In this document: positions 8,165 to 17,161 of the stretch, piece by piece
Numbering within the stretch: the stretch's first letter is position 1
How the letters are laid out: each line of letters opens with the position of its first letter
NCBI RefSeq assembly: GCF_030403505.1
Contig: NZ_JAUEMJ010000009.1
Coordinates: 124,001-188,000, forward strand
DNA: 64,000 nt
Origin: Glycomyces tritici
GTDB lineage: Bacteria > Actinomycetota > Actinomycetes > Mycobacteriales > Micromonosporaceae
Reading direction: 5' to 3'
Program-made: the position numbers and the translations under genes
Notes under the pieces: model-generated
Seen by the model: only the letters and a program-made list of their open reading frames with translations
What the model was told of the DNA's origin: nothing
The model's database searches: none

Positions 8165-9040
8165 TTACGCGATGCGGCCGTACGCGTCCAGCGTCGCCAG
8201 TGTGGACCGTGTCAGGAAGCCGCCCCACTCGTGGGCGACCACCGGGGTCCACATCGCGAAGTTCGGCGCCCAACCGCCTTCGGCCCCCTGCTCCTCCACG
8301 AGGTGGTCGAGGTGGCGGCCGATCTCCTCGTCGCTGAACAGGCCGCGGGCCAGTGAGTCGGGTGTCGGGGCCAGGTCGAGCGGGGAATGGGTGTGCCCGG
8401 GCTCGTCCGGGTCCAGTGCCGCGCTGGCGCGCAGGGAGGGGCCGAGGCGGTCGAACTCGGTCCGGGCCCGTTCGCGGTCGGGGGCGCGTTCGAGGAAGGC
8501 GAGCACGCACATCGCGTCGTAGGCGCCGACCTCGTCCAGGTCGGCGATCGCCCGCCAGCAGAACGCGGTGGCGGTCTCCAGCCAGGGGTGCTTGACGTTG
8601 TGGGCGTGCAGGAGGCCCACGATCGGCGCGGTCGGGTTGATTGCCGCCGGTGGCTGCTCGCCCTGCGGTTGCCACCAGGGGCCGCGCTCGTCGCCGAGGA
8701 CGCTCGGCAGCACCCACGGCACGCCGCCCTCGGCGGTGGCGTTCGCTTCGAGCCAGGCGCAGGCGGCGAGCACGATGGTCTCCTCGAAGGCGCCGACCTC
8801 GTCGAGCGCCCAGAGGGCGACTTCGGCGCCTTGCGGCTGGCTGCCGGCGCCGCGCAGGTCCGGTTCGATGGCGTGGCCGAAGCCGCCGTCGGGGTTCTGG
8901 TAGGCGCGCACGGCGTGGACGACCGCTCCGGCCGGGCCGCCGTGGAATCGGTTGGCGAAGCGGGCCCGGTCGATGAGGCGGGCGTTGAGGATCAGGTACC
9001 GCTCTGCGGCGGCGAACGCGTCCTTGCTGAGCGTCTTCAT
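8165..9040 (-). CDS. Alpha/alpha-toroid (prenyltransferase-like) protein of unknown function
   Basis: A 291-residue protein with the repeated QNPDGGFGHAIEPDL-type segments seen in terpene cyclase/prenyltransferase alpha-toroids: AYQNPDGGFG near residue 55, EGGVPWVLPS near 112 and EGGWAPNFAM near 245. No DXDD or DDXXD catalytic motif is visible, so it may be a binding or scaffold version of the fold and not an enzyme. It converges on the exonuclease gene with only 4 bases between their ends. ATG 9040 is the first in the conserved region (MKTLSKDAFAAAERYL). Confidence 0.72.
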   Translation of the reverse strand: MKTLSKDAFAAAERYLILNARLIDRARFANRFHGGPAGAVVHAVRAYQNPDGGFGHAIEPDLRGAGSQPQGAEVALWALDEVGAFEETIVLAACAWLEANATAEGGVPWVLPSVLGDERGPWWQPQGEQPPAAINPTAPIVGLLHAHNVKHPWLETATAFCWRAIADLDEVGAYDAMCVLAFLERAPDRERARTEFDRLGPSLRASAALDPDEPGHTHSPLDLAPTPDSLARGLFSDEEIGRHLDHLVEEQGAEGGWAPNFAMWTPVVAHEWGGFLTRSTLATLDAYGRIA

Positions 9041-9104
9041 GTGGCGGGCCCCTTCTGGCGAGTGTGGCGCGCCCGACCGTACCGGTCGGGTGCGACAGTC
9101 CGGT

Positions 9105-9611
9105 TCAGTCCAGTGCGTTCCGGAATGCCGTGAGCAGCTCCTCCGTGAACAGGACGAATCTGATGTCCGCGACGCCTGCGGCGGCTTCGCGCGCGGCGGC
9201 GACGGCGATCTCGGCGGCCGACTCGGCGGGCCAGCCGTATACCCCCGCCGAGACCGCGGGAAACGCGATCGAGTCGGCCCCGAGCCGGTCGGCGAGGGCG
9301 AGGGATTCGCGGTAGCAGGAGGCGAGGAGGGCGCTGCGGTCCTCGGCGGGGGAGTAGACGGGGCCCACGGTGTGGATGACCCAGCGGGCGTCGAGCCGCC
9401 CTGCGGTGGTCGCGACGGCCTGGCCGGTCGCCAGTCCTTTGCCGTAGTGCCCGCGACGCAGCTCCTGGCACTCCTGGAGGATCGCGGGGCCTCCGGCGCG
9501 GTGGATCGCGCCGTCCACGCCGCCGCCGCCGAGGAGCGAGGAGTTCGCGGCGTTGACGATCGCGTCCACGTGCTGCTTCGTGATGTCGCCGCTGAGGATC
9601 CGGATGCCCAT
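9105..9611 (-). CDS. Macrodomain O-acetyl-ADP-ribose deacetylase
   Basis: A 168-residue single macrodomain. Ribose-binding motifs are DAIVNAANSSLLGGGGVDGAI (residues about 15-35) and FPAVSAGVYGWP (about 118-129). The family removes acetyl from O-acetyl-ADP-ribose or ADP-ribose from proteins (YmdB/MacroD type). The GGVDGAIH arrangement matches the catalytic MacroD subtype. It lies 64 bases upstream of the toroid gene on the same strand and may be co-transcribed with it. No sirtuin or ADP-ribosyltransferase is near. Confidence 0.88.
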   Translation of the reverse strand: MGIRILSGDITKQHVDAIVNAANSSLLGGGGVDGAIHRAGGPAILQECQELRRGHYGKGLATGQAVATTAGRLDARWVIHTVGPVYSPAEDRSALLASCYRESLALADRLGADSIAFPAVSAGVYGWPAESAAEIAVAAAREAAAGVADIRFVLFTEELLTAFRNALD

Positions 9612-9745
9612 GCCCCATGCAAACACGCCGCGGCCGGGTTCGGCGCCGGGCCCGCCGTTTCGGCGCCCGACGGCAGGCGCGGCAGTAACGTTCGAGGTCA
9701 CAGGCTTGTTATGGATTCGTGATGTGCTCAGGCCGCCGCAGCGCG

Positions 9746-9775
9746 TTGACAATGCCACAAGCAACCAGGTATAAC
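9746..9775 (+). promoter_or_regulatory. Promoter of the fructose PTS operon
   Basis: TTGACA at 9746-9751 and TATAAC at 9770-9775 are separated by 18 bp, a strong housekeeping-type match in GC-rich DNA. The AT-rich stretch AACCAATTAAATCC just downstream is a reasonable place for the DeoR-family regulator to bind. A GGGGGTG ribosome-binding site precedes the start at 9810. Confidence 0.7.
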
Positions 9776-9809
9776 CAATTAAATCCAAATGAAACGGGGG
9801 TGAAACCAC

Positions 9810-10571
9810 ATGTTCGCGGAAGAGCGTCAGCAGCGGATCGCCGAACGTGCGCGCACCGAGGGCCGCGTGGACGTCGCCGTGCTGGCCGCCGAGTACGAGG
9901 TCACCACCGAGACCATTCGGCGCGACCTCACCGCCCTCGAGCGCCAGGGCGTCGTCAAGAAGGTCCACGGCGGCGCGATCCCTCTGGAGCGCATGGGCTT
10001 CGAGCCCACCGTGGCCGCGCGGGACACCGTGCAGACCGCCGCCAAGGAGCGCATCGCCGCCGCCGCCCTCGCCGAGGTCCCCGATGAAGGCGCGATCCTC
10101 CTCGACGCCGGCACCACCACCGCGCGTATCGCCCAGGCCCTCCCTCACGACCGCGACCTCACCGTCGTCACCAACGACGTCCTCATCGCCTCACTCCTCG
10201 CCGCGAAGCCCCGCCTCACCGTCCTCATCGTCGGCGGCAAGGTGCGCCGCCGCACCATGGCCGCGGTCGACGACTGGGCGCTGCGTGCCCTCGCCGAGAC
10301 CTACGTGGACGTCGCCTTCATGGGCGCCAACGGCATCAGCGTCGAACGCGGACTCACCACACCGGACACCGGGGAGGCCGCCGTCAAGCGCGCCATGATC
10401 AACGCCGCCCGCAAGACCGTCGTCGTCGCCGACCACACCAAGGCCGGCAACGACTGCCTCGCCCGCTTCGGCACCATCGACCAGGTCGACGTGCTCGTCA
10501 CCGACACCGGCCTCGACGACGGCCTCGCCGCCGACTTCGAGGCCGCCGAGCTGAAAGTGGTGCGCGCATGA
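9810..10571 (+). CDS. fruR: DeoR family repressor of the fructose operon
   Basis: A 253-residue regulator. The N-terminal winged helix contains VAVLAAEYEVTTETIRRDL and the family signature continuing LTALERQGVVKKVHGGA. The C-terminal sugar-phosphate sensor domain has DAGTTTARIAQAL and the FMGANGIS loop. It is first in an operon with fruK and PTS genes and overlaps fruK by 4 bases. It therefore most likely represses this operon and is released by fructose 1-phosphate or a related sugar phosphate, as for actinobacterial FruR. The effector is inferred from context. Confidence 0.88.
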   Translation: MFAEERQQRIAERARTEGRVDVAVLAAEYEVTTETIRRDLTALERQGVVKKVHGGAIPLERMGFEPTVAARDTVQTAAKERIAAAALAEVPDEGAILLDAGTTTARIAQALPHDRDLTVVTNDVLIASLLAAKPRLTVLIVGGKVRRRTMAAVDDWALRALAETYVDVAFMGANGISVERGLTTPDTGEAAVKRAMINAARKTVVVADHTKAGNDCLARFGTIDQVDVLVTDTGLDDGLAADFEAAELKVVRA

Positions 10572-11554
10572 TCGTCACCGTCACCGCCAACCCGAGCCTG
10601 GACCGCACGATCGAGGTCGACCGGCTCCGCCGCGGCGAAGTGCAGCGCGCCATAGGCGACCGGGTCGACCCCGGCGGCAAGGGTGTCAACGTCTCCCGCG
10701 CGCTCGTCGCCAACGGCCACGCCACGCGGGCCGTCCTCATCAGCGGCGGTCACGCCGGCACCGAACTGCTTGACCTCCTCGCCGAGGCGGGCGTCCCGAT
10801 CATCGAAGTGCCCGTCTCCCAAGGGGTCCGCTCCAACCTCACCCTCGCCGAATCCGACGGCACCGTCACCAAGCTCAACGAGTCCGGCCCGGTCCTGCGG
10901 GCCGAGGAGATCGAAGAGCTGCTCGACGCCGCCATCTCGGCGCCGCCGAACTACGCCCTGCAGACGCCCTCGAGCAGCATCGACCGGCCGACCGCCTGGA
11001 TCGCCGGCTGCGGGAGCCTCCCGCCCGGCGTCGGCGCCGACTTCTACGCCGAACTGGTCGAACGCGCCCGCGAGGCCGGGGCGGTCACGGTCATCGACTC
11101 CTCCGGTGCGGCGCTGGAAGCGTGCCTCGCCTCCCGGCCCGACCTCGTCAAACCCAACCTCGAAGAGCTCGCCGAAGCCGCCCGCACCCCCATTACGACG
11201 ATGGGGGACGCCGTCGCGGCCGCCGAGGCGCTCCGCGCCGCCGGAGCCGGAGCCGTCCTCGCCTCGCTCGGTGCCGACGGCGCGATCCTCGTCGAAGCCG
11301 ACGGCGTCTGGCACGCGAAGGCCCCGCTCGCCGGGCCCCTCGCCAGCACGGTGGGCGCCGGCGACGCCGCGCTCGCGGGCTTCCTCGCCGCCGGGGGCCG
11401 CGGCCCCGAAGCGCTCGCCGCCGCCGTCGCCTGGGGCACCGCCGCGGTCACCCTGCCCGGCAGCATCATGCCCGGCCCGCAGGACATCGACCTCGACGCC
11501 GTCACGGTCACCCGCACCCCGGACGCCGGCCTCGTCCTGAACGCGCACAGCTGA
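10568..11554 (+). CDS. fruK: 1-phosphofructokinase
   Basis: A 328-residue PfkB-family kinase that phosphorylates fructose 1-phosphate to fructose 1,6-bisphosphate. It begins MIVTVTANPSLDRTIEVDRL, has the substrate motif DPGGKGVNVSRAL (about 37-49) and the catalytic ATP/anion-hole motif STVGAGDAALAGF (about 260-272). It overlaps the regulator by ATGA and lies 17 bases before the EIIA gene, so translation is probably coupled. Compared with typical FruK proteins of about 310 residues there is a slightly longer central segment (PPNYALQTPSSSIDRP), which may be a loop insertion. Confidence 0.93.
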   Translation: MIVTVTANPSLDRTIEVDRLRRGEVQRAIGDRVDPGGKGVNVSRALVANGHATRAVLISGGHAGTELLDLLAEAGVPIIEVPVSQGVRSNLTLAESDGTVTKLNESGPVLRAEEIEELLDAAISAPPNYALQTPSSSIDRPTAWIAGCGSLPPGVGADFYAELVERAREAGAVTVIDSSGAALEACLASRPDLVKPNLEELAEAARTPITTMGDAVAAAEALRAAGAGAVLASLGADGAILVEADGVWHAKAPLAGPLASTVGAGDAALAGFLAAGGRGPEALAAAVAWGTAAVTLPGSIMPGPQDIDLDAVTVTRTPDAGLVLNAHS

Positions 11555-11571
11555 ACCGAAGGAGCACCGCC

Positions 11572-12021
11572 ATGACCGACCTCATCACCGCCGATCTGAT
11601 CGACCTCGACCTCACCGGGGCCGACCGCCACGAGGCCACCGCCAAGCTCGCGCGCCTCCTCGCCGCCGCCGGACGCGTCAGCGACACCGACGGGTTCCTC
11701 GCCGACGTGCGCGCCCGAGACGAGCAGATGCCCACCGGCATCGAAGGCGGCATCGGCATCCCGCACGCCCGCAGCGCCCACGTCACCACCCCCAGCCTCG
11801 CCTTCGGCCGCGCGGCCGGCGGCATCGACTTCGGCTCCGAAGACGGCCCCGCCGACCTCGTGTTCCTCATCGCCGCACCGGAAGGCGGCGGCTCGGAGCA
11901 CATGACCATCCTCGCGTCCCTGGCGCGCAAACTCGTCCACGCCGATTTCAAGACCGCCCTGCGCGAAGCCCCCGACGCCGAAGCGGTCGCCGCCCTCATC
12001 AAGCAGACCCTGCCCGGCTAG
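11572..12021 (+). CDS. PTS fructose-type EIIA component
   Basis: A 149-residue EIIA of the fructose/mannitol class. The phosphorylated histidine lies in GIGIPHARSAHV (about residue 64). It receives phosphate from HPr and passes it to the EIIB cysteine encoded by the next gene. Many bacteria fuse EIIA with EIIBC or HPr; here it is free-standing. The start at 11572 has AAGGAG 7 bases upstream, between fruK (17 bp) and the EIIBC gene (46 bp). Confidence 0.93.
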   Translation: MTDLITADLIDLDLTGADRHEATAKLARLLAAAGRVSDTDGFLADVRARDEQMPTGIEGGIGIPHARSAHVTTPSLAFGRAAGGIDFGSEDGPADLVFLIAAPEGGGSEHMTILASLARKLVHADFKTALREAPDAEAVAALIKQTLPG

Positions 12022-12067
12022 ACACTGCCCGATTACCAGCCCGCCCAATGAAGAAGGTGCACGAACA

Positions 12068-13540
12068 ATGAAGCTCGTAGCCGTAACCTCCTGCCCCACC
12101 GGCATCGCCCACACGTACATGGCCGCCGAAGCGATCGAGCAGGCCGCCGTCGCCGCCGGGCACGAGATCCACGTCGAGACCCAGGGCGCGGCCGGCGCCG
12201 AAGCCCTCGACCCGGCCGTGATCGCCGCCGCCGACGCGGTCATCTTCGCCGCCGACGTCGACGTCCGCGACAAGGAGCGGTTCGCCGGGAAGCCGATCGT
12301 CTCCGCCGGCGTCAAACGCGGCATCAACCACGCCGCCGAGATGGTCGACGAGGCCGTCGAGAAGGCCAAGGCCGCACCCGCAGGCGACACCCCGGCACCC
12401 GCGCCCGCGGCCCCGGCCGGACCGAAGCTCGGCCCCGGCGCGAAACTCCGCCTCTGGCTCATGACCGGCGTGTCCTACATGCTCCCGTTCGTCGCCGCAG
12501 GCGGCATCCTCATCGCGCTCGCGTTCATCATCGGGGGCGCCGAGATCGCCAACAAGGTCAACGGCGGTGAGTTCGAAGGCGTCGCCTACGAGGCCATCAC
12601 CGACCCGACGGCGATCCTCGACCAGACCGGCATCGCCGGCCTCATGTTCTACATCGGCGGGCTCGCGTTCTCGATGCTCGTCCCGATCCTCGCCGGGTTC
12701 ATCGCCTTCGGCATGGCCGACCGCATGGGCATCGCACCCGGCGTCGTCGGCGGCCTCATCGCCGTGGCCGTCGGCGCGGGCTTCCTCGGCGGCCTCGCCG
12801 CCGGCCTCCTCGCCGGCGCGATCGTCATGGCGCTCAAACTCATCAAAGCCAACCAGGCGTTCGCAGGGATCATGCGGATCGTCGTGATCCCCCTGCTCAG
12901 CGTCTTCGCCACCGGCTTCATCATGCTCGTGGTCGTCGGCAAGCCCATCGCCGAAGCCCAGACCTGGCTCACCGACTGGCTCGCCGGCCTCTCCGGCGTC
13001 AACGCCGTCCTCCTCGGCCTGATCCTCGGCGCGATGATGGGCTTCGACCTCGGCGGCCCCGTCAACAAGGTCGCCTACCTCTTCGGCGTCGGCGCCCTCG
13101 CCAGCGGCGACCTCACCGTCATGGCTGCCGTCATGGCCGCCGGCATGGTCCCGCCCCTCGGCCTCGCACTCGCCACCGTCGTCCGCGGCAGCCTCTTCAC
13201 CCAGGCCGAACGCCAGTCCGGCAAGGCCGCCTGGCTCCTGGGCGCCTTCTTCATCACCGAAGGCGCCATCCCGTTCGCCGCCGCCGACCCGCTCCGCGTC
13301 ATCCCGTCCACCATGGTCGGCGGCGCCGTCGCCGGAGCGGTCTCCATGGCCTTCGGCGCCACACTGCAGGCTCCCCACGGCGGCATCTGGGTCATCCCGC
13401 TCATCGGCGACCCGCTCGGCTTCATCGTCGCCCTCCTCGCCGGCACCGCCGCGACCTGCCTGTGCGCCATCGCCCTCAAGACCGCCTGGAAGTCCAAGGC
13501 CGCCGAAGCGGCCGACGACCAGTCGCTGGTCACCATCTAG
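12068..13540 (+). CDS. fruA: PTS fructose-specific EIIBC permease
   Basis: A 490-residue EIIBC. The EIIB domain (1-100) has the phosphocysteine loop VAVTSCPTGIAHTYMAAEA, and a short Pro/Ala linker (APAGDTPAPAPAAPAGP, about 102-118) joins it to the EIIC domain. EIIC begins LRLWLMTGVSYMLPFVAAGG and includes GFDLGGPVNKVAY and EGAIPFAAADPLRV, family signatures of the sugar-translocating domain. It imports fructose across the membrane as fructose 1-phosphate for FruK. An AAGG-type ribosome-binding site precedes the ATG. Confidence 0.94.
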   Translation: MKLVAVTSCPTGIAHTYMAAEAIEQAAVAAGHEIHVETQGAAGAEALDPAVIAAADAVIFAADVDVRDKERFAGKPIVSAGVKRGINHAAEMVDEAVEKAKAAPAGDTPAPAPAAPAGPKLGPGAKLRLWLMTGVSYMLPFVAAGGILIALAFIIGGAEIANKVNGGEFEGVAYEAITDPTAILDQTGIAGLMFYIGGLAFSMLVPILAGFIAFGMADRMGIAPGVVGGLIAVAVGAGFLGGLAAGLLAGAIVMALKLIKANQAFAGIMRIVVIPLLSVFATGFIMLVVVGKPIAEAQTWLTDWLAGLSGVNAVLLGLILGAMMGFDLGGPVNKVAYLFGVGALASGDLTVMAAVMAAGMVPPLGLALATVVRGSLFTQAERQSGKAAWLLGAFFITEGAIPFAAADPLRVIPSTMVGGAVAGAVSMAFGATLQAPHGGIWVIPLIGDPLGFIVALLAGTAATCLCAIALKTAWKSKAAEAADDQSLVTI

Positions 13541-13563
13541 CCCAACGAGGAAGGAAAACAGCC

Positions 13564-13830
13564 ATGCCCGAACGCACCGTCGTCATCGCCTCCAAAGTCG
13601 GACTCCACTCCCGACCCGCGGCCATGTTCACCGAACTCGCCCGCGAGCAGCCCGCCAAGGTCACCATCGGCAAACCCGGCCAAGACCCGGTCGACGCCGG
13701 CTCGATCCTCCACATCATGACCCTCGGCGCCGAAGGCGGCCAGGAAGTCGTCCTCCGAGCCGAAGGCGACGGGGCCGAAGCCTCCCTCGACGCCCTCGAA
13801 GCCTTCCTGAAGATCGACCACGACGCGTAG
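13564..13830 (+). CDS. ptsH: Phosphocarrier protein HPr
   Basis: An 88-residue HPr. The active histidine lies in KVGLHSRPAAMF (position 15-16). The regulatory serine region is conserved as DAGSILHIMTLGA, so HPr kinase control or structural conservation is possible; actinobacteria generally use the serine only structurally. It shuttles phosphate from Enzyme I (next gene, 9 bp away) to EIIA. A GAAGGAAA-like ribosome-binding site precedes the ATG. Confidence 0.95.
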   Translation: MPERTVVIASKVGLHSRPAAMFTELAREQPAKVTIGKPGQDPVDAGSILHIMTLGAEGGQEVVLRAEGDGAEASLDALEAFLKIDHDA

Positions 13831-13839
13831 GAGCCGACG

Positions 13840-15498
13840 GTGACCGCAACAGAGATGACAGGCATCGGCGTCAGCCCGGGCACGGCCGCCGCACCCGTCG
13901 CCCGGCTGGCACCGCCCCCCGCGGTGCCCGCCGACACCGGACCCGAGCCCGACACCGACGCCGCGCTCACCAAGGCCCGCAACGCACTCGAAGCGGTCGC
14001 CGCCGACCTCGACGCCCGCGCCGCCCGCGCCGACGGCCCCACCGCCGCGATCCTCTCCGCACAGGCCATGATGCCCCGCGACTCGGCCCTCGCCGACAAG
14101 ATCGCCGCGGCACTCGGCGACGGCCGCTCCACACCGCACGCGATCGCCGAGGCCTTCGCGTTCTTCCGCTCGGCCCTCGAAGCCGCCGGAGGCTACCTCG
14201 CCGAACGGGCCGCCGACCTCGACGACCTGCGCGACCGCACCATCGCAGTCCTCCTCGGACTGCCCATGCCCGGCCTGCCCGACCCCGGGCACCGCTTCGT
14301 CCTCGTCGCCCGCGACCTCGCCCCCGCCGACACCGCCGCCCTCGACCCGGCCAAAGTCGCCGCGATCATCACCGAGCAGGGCGGACCGACCAGCCACACC
14401 GCGATCCTCGCCAAATCGATGGGCCTGCCCGCCGTCGTCGCCTGCCCGGCCGCCGCCGCGCTGGCGGACGGCACCGAGGTCCTGGTCGACGGGGGCACGG
14501 GGCTCGTCGTGCCCGACCCCGAGCCGGGCCGGGTCCGCCGCGTCCTCGACGCCGAGGCCCGCCGCGCCGCGGCCCTCGCGGCCAGCCGCGGGCCCGGACG
14601 CACCGCGGACGGCCACGCCGTCCAGCTCCTGGTCAACCTCGGCTCGCAGGCCGACCTCGCGGCCGCCGCCGCGGTCGACAGCGAGGGCGTGGGCCTGTTC
14701 CGCACCGAGTTCCTGTTCCTCGACCGCGAGACCGCGCCCACTGTGGACGAGCAGATCGAGGCCTACGGGCAGGTGTTCGCCGCGTTCTCCGGCCGCAAGG
14801 TCGTCGTCCGCACCCTCGACGCCGGCGCCGACAAGCCGCTCCCGTTCGTCGACCACGGCGATGAGCCCAACCCGGCGCTCGGCGTGCGCGGCATCCGCCT
14901 GGCCCGCACCGAAGCCGGAGCGGCCCTCCTGGATGACCAGCTCACCGCCATCAGCGCCGCGGCGGCGAAGCACACCGCCGACGTCTGGGTCATGGCCCCG
15001 ATGGTCGCCACCCCCGGCGAGGCCGCCGCGTTCGCGGACCAGTGCCGCGCCCACGGACTCGCCACGGCGGGCACCATGATCGAGGTCCCGGCCGCGGCGC
15101 TCCGCGCCTCCCGCGTCCTCGACGGCTGCGACTTCGCGAGCCTGGGCACCAACGACCTCGGCCAGTACACGCTCGCCGCCGACCGCATGAACGGCGCGCT
15201 CGCCGAACTGCTCGACCCGTGGCAGCCCGCACTGCTCGACCTGGTGAGCCTCGCCGCCGAGGCCGGGCGCGAGGCCGAGAAACCGGTCGGCGTGTGCGGC
15301 GAGGCCGCGAGCGACCCGCTGCTGGCGTGCGTCCTCGTCGGACTCGGCGTCACGAGCCTCTCCATGGCACCCAGCGCGGTCGCGGCCGTCCGCGCGGAGC
15401 TCTCCACGCGCACCCTCGCGGACTGCGCCGGCATGGCCGCCGAAGCCCTGCACGCCAACGAAGGGTCCGAAGCCCGCCTCGCGGTCGCCGCCTACTGA
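13840..15498 (+). CDS. ptsI: PTS Enzyme I (phosphoenolpyruvate-protein phosphotransferase)
   Basis: A 552-residue Enzyme I, close to the usual 550-575. It starts at GTG with TAGGAG 7 bases upstream. The phosphohistidine is in GGPTSHTAILAKSMGLPAVV (about residue 187). The PEP-binding barrel has EGVGLFRTEFLFLDRE, RTLDAGADKPLPF and the C-terminal CGEAASDP with its catalytic cysteine. It starts the phosphate relay from phosphoenolpyruvate to HPr. It closes the operon, so the whole phosphorelay is encoded in 5.7 kb. Confidence 0.95.
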   Translation: MTATEMTGIGVSPGTAAAPVARLAPPPAVPADTGPEPDTDAALTKARNALEAVAADLDARAARADGPTAAILSAQAMMPRDSALADKIAAALGDGRSTPHAIAEAFAFFRSALEAAGGYLAERAADLDDLRDRTIAVLLGLPMPGLPDPGHRFVLVARDLAPADTAALDPAKVAAIITEQGGPTSHTAILAKSMGLPAVVACPAAAALADGTEVLVDGGTGLVVPDPEPGRVRRVLDAEARRAAALAASRGPGRTADGHAVQLLVNLGSQADLAAAAAVDSEGVGLFRTEFLFLDRETAPTVDEQIEAYGQVFAAFSGRKVVVRTLDAGADKPLPFVDHGDEPNPALGVRGIRLARTEAGAALLDDQLTAISAAAAKHTADVWVMAPMVATPGEAAAFADQCRAHGLATAGTMIEVPAAALRASRVLDGCDFASLGTNDLGQYTLAADRMNGALAELLDPWQPALLDLVSLAAEAGREAEKPVGVCGEAASDPLLACVLVGLGVTSLSMAPSAVAAVRAELSTRTLADCAGMAAEALHANEGSEARLAVAAY

Positions 15499-15570
15499 CC
15501 GCCGGGGCGCCGGGCCGCCGGCTTCGTCACGGGTGCCCGCCGAACCGATTTTCGGGTGCTTCACCGGTGC

Positions 15571-15650
15571 CGCGTGACATGCCGCCTCCCACCGCCCGGT
15601 GACCCGACATACCCCGGTTCGCGGTGATACATGACATGTGACGTATTACC
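15571..15650. repeat. Diverged copy of the TGACATGTCA repeat element
   Basis: Contains two cores: GCGTGACATGCCGCC at about 15572-15586, and ATACATGACATGTGACGTAT around 15626-15645. The intervening CCCGACATACCCCGGTTCGC resembles the longer elements at 21687, 34198 and 36232, but with a shorter middle. It lies between the Enzyme I gene and the ROK regulator. Confidence 0.55.
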
Positions 15651-15716
15651 AATGGTAGTTTGGCAAGCGCACTGCCTGCGGCATCACCGGCCCGGCCGAT
15701 GACGGACCCTTCATCT

Positions 15717-15752
15717 AACCCATTTACAAAGGCGGCGTTCGGGCCGTACCAT
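15717..15752 (+). promoter_or_regulatory. Leaderless promoter and probable auto-operator of the ROK regulator
   Basis: TTTACA (15723-15728), an 18-bp spacer and TACCAT (15747-15752) place transcription start at about the ATG at 15759. The -35 is embedded in AACCCATTTACAAAG (15717-15731). The same word with one change, AACCCATTGACAAAG, covers the -35 of the downstream ABC importer (17162-17176), so both are likely sites for the ROK protein. Confidence 0.6.
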
Positions 15753-15758
15753 GCATCC

Positions 15759-16964
15759 ATGAAGTCCACCTCGCGCGACATCCGCCTCCGCAACTGCTTC
15801 GCAGTGCTCCGGCACCTGATCGCGGACGCACCGACCTCCCGCCAGATCCTCGCCCGCGAGACCGACCTCAGCGTCGCGACGGTCTCCAACCTGGTGACCG
15901 ACCTGATCGAACTCGGCGTCGTCGTAGAGGTGGGCCGCGAGGACTCCGGCGGCGGCAGGCCCCGCGCCCTGCTCGCACCCAACGCCGGCGGCGGCGTCAT
16001 GATCGGCGTCGACGTCGCCGAGACCTACGTCTACCTCGAGGTCTACGACCTCACCCTCACCGTCGTCGACCGCGTCGAAGAGCGCATGGAACCCAGCGAG
16101 AACGCCCCCGACCAGGTCATCGGCCACATCGCCTCGGCCATGGACCAGATCCGCGAACGCCTCGGCGACCGCGCCATCCTCGGCCTCGGCGTCAGCCTCC
16201 CCGGCCAGGTCGACGTCACCTGGGGCGTCTCCGGCTTCGCCCCCAACTGGAACTGGCACGACGTCCCCTTCCGCAAGCTCCTCGACGACCGCCTCCAGCT
16301 CGGCGTCCCCATCTACCTCGACAACCCGCTCAAGACCATCACCGTCGGCGAACTTTGGTTCGGCGACGGCCGCGGCGTCGACCGCCTCGCCGTGCTCATC
16401 CTCGGCACCGGCGTCGGCGCCGGCCTCGCCTTCGGCGGCCAGCTCTACCGGGGCGCCACCAACTCCGCGGGGGAGTGGGGCCACACCACCATCAACCCCG
16501 CCGGCCCCCAATGCCGCTGCGGCGCAAAAGGATGCATCGAGGCCTACGTCGGCGCCCCCGCGATCCTCTGGCACTGGGGCCAACTCGACGGCCGCGCGGC
16601 CGTCGGCTCGCAGACCGAGGCCATGGCCGCGCTCGCCGCCGCCTGGGAGGCCGGCGAGGCCACCGCGGTCCGCACCGTCGAGACCGTCGCCGAATACCTC
16701 GCCGCCGGCGTCGCGAACCTCCTCAACCTCTTCAACCCCGACCTGGTGGTCTTCGACGGCTGGGTCACCAGCGTCCTCGGCGACGCCCTCGTCCCCGAGT
16801 TCGAGCGCCGCCTCGCCGACCACGCCATGGAGGCCCCGCTCAAGGCCGCCCGCCTCAAGCGCAACGGCCAGGAGCGCAACATGGTCGCGCTCGGCGCCGC
16901 CGCGCTGGCGCTGGAGGGCCACCTGAACCGCCTGAACACGGTCGGCTCCCGCAGCCGCCGCTGA
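15759..16964 (+). CDS. ROK family transcriptional regulator (NagC/XylR type)
   Basis: A 401-residue ROK repressor. The N-terminal winged helix has SRQILARETDLSVATVSNLV (about 25-44). The sugar-kinase-like domain has GVDVAETYVYLEV (phosphate 1 region), ILGTGVGAGLAFGGQ, and the zinc/ROK signature GEWGHTTINPAGPQCRCGAKG, with CRCGAKGC carrying the metal cysteines. It controls the adjacent sugar ABC importer, judging by a shared operator-like word at both promoters. I use ATG 15759 because the promoter predicts transcription starting there; an upstream TTG would place the promoter inside the coding region. The inducing sugar is unknown. Confidence 0.9.
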   Translation: MKSTSRDIRLRNCFAVLRHLIADAPTSRQILARETDLSVATVSNLVTDLIELGVVVEVGREDSGGGRPRALLAPNAGGGVMIGVDVAETYVYLEVYDLTLTVVDRVEERMEPSENAPDQVIGHIASAMDQIRERLGDRAILGLGVSLPGQVDVTWGVSGFAPNWNWHDVPFRKLLDDRLQLGVPIYLDNPLKTITVGELWFGDGRGVDRLAVLILGTGVGAGLAFGGQLYRGATNSAGEWGHTTINPAGPQCRCGAKGCIEAYVGAPAILWHWGQLDGRAAVGSQTEAMAALAAAWEAGEATAVRTVETVAEYLAAGVANLLNLFNPDLVVFDGWVTSVLGDALVPEFERRLADHAMEAPLKAARLKRNGQERNMVALGAAALALEGHLNRLNTVGSRSRR

Positions 16965-16968
16965 AGAC

Positions 16969-17007
16969 GCCGCCGCGAGCGCGCAAGCGCGTGCTTTTCG
17001 CGGCGGC
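16969..17007 (+). terminator. Hairpin after the ROK regulator gene
   Basis: A ten-base arm GCCGCCGCGA pairs perfectly with TCGCGGCGGC, and the inner GCGCGC/GCGCGT can extend the stem. It begins 5 bases after the stop codon. Confidence 0.6.
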
Positions 17008-17161
17008 GAACGCTCGCTGAGCCGTCTTTCTGAGTCCGGCGCCTCCGGTTCCGCCATGCCGGTGGGCGCTGTTCGTGCTGCTCAAGGCAGTGTTCCTGGA
17101 AGTTTCGGGCCCTTCGCGAGGGGCGCGACCGAGCGCAAATCGTTATCCGAACACTTACTTC

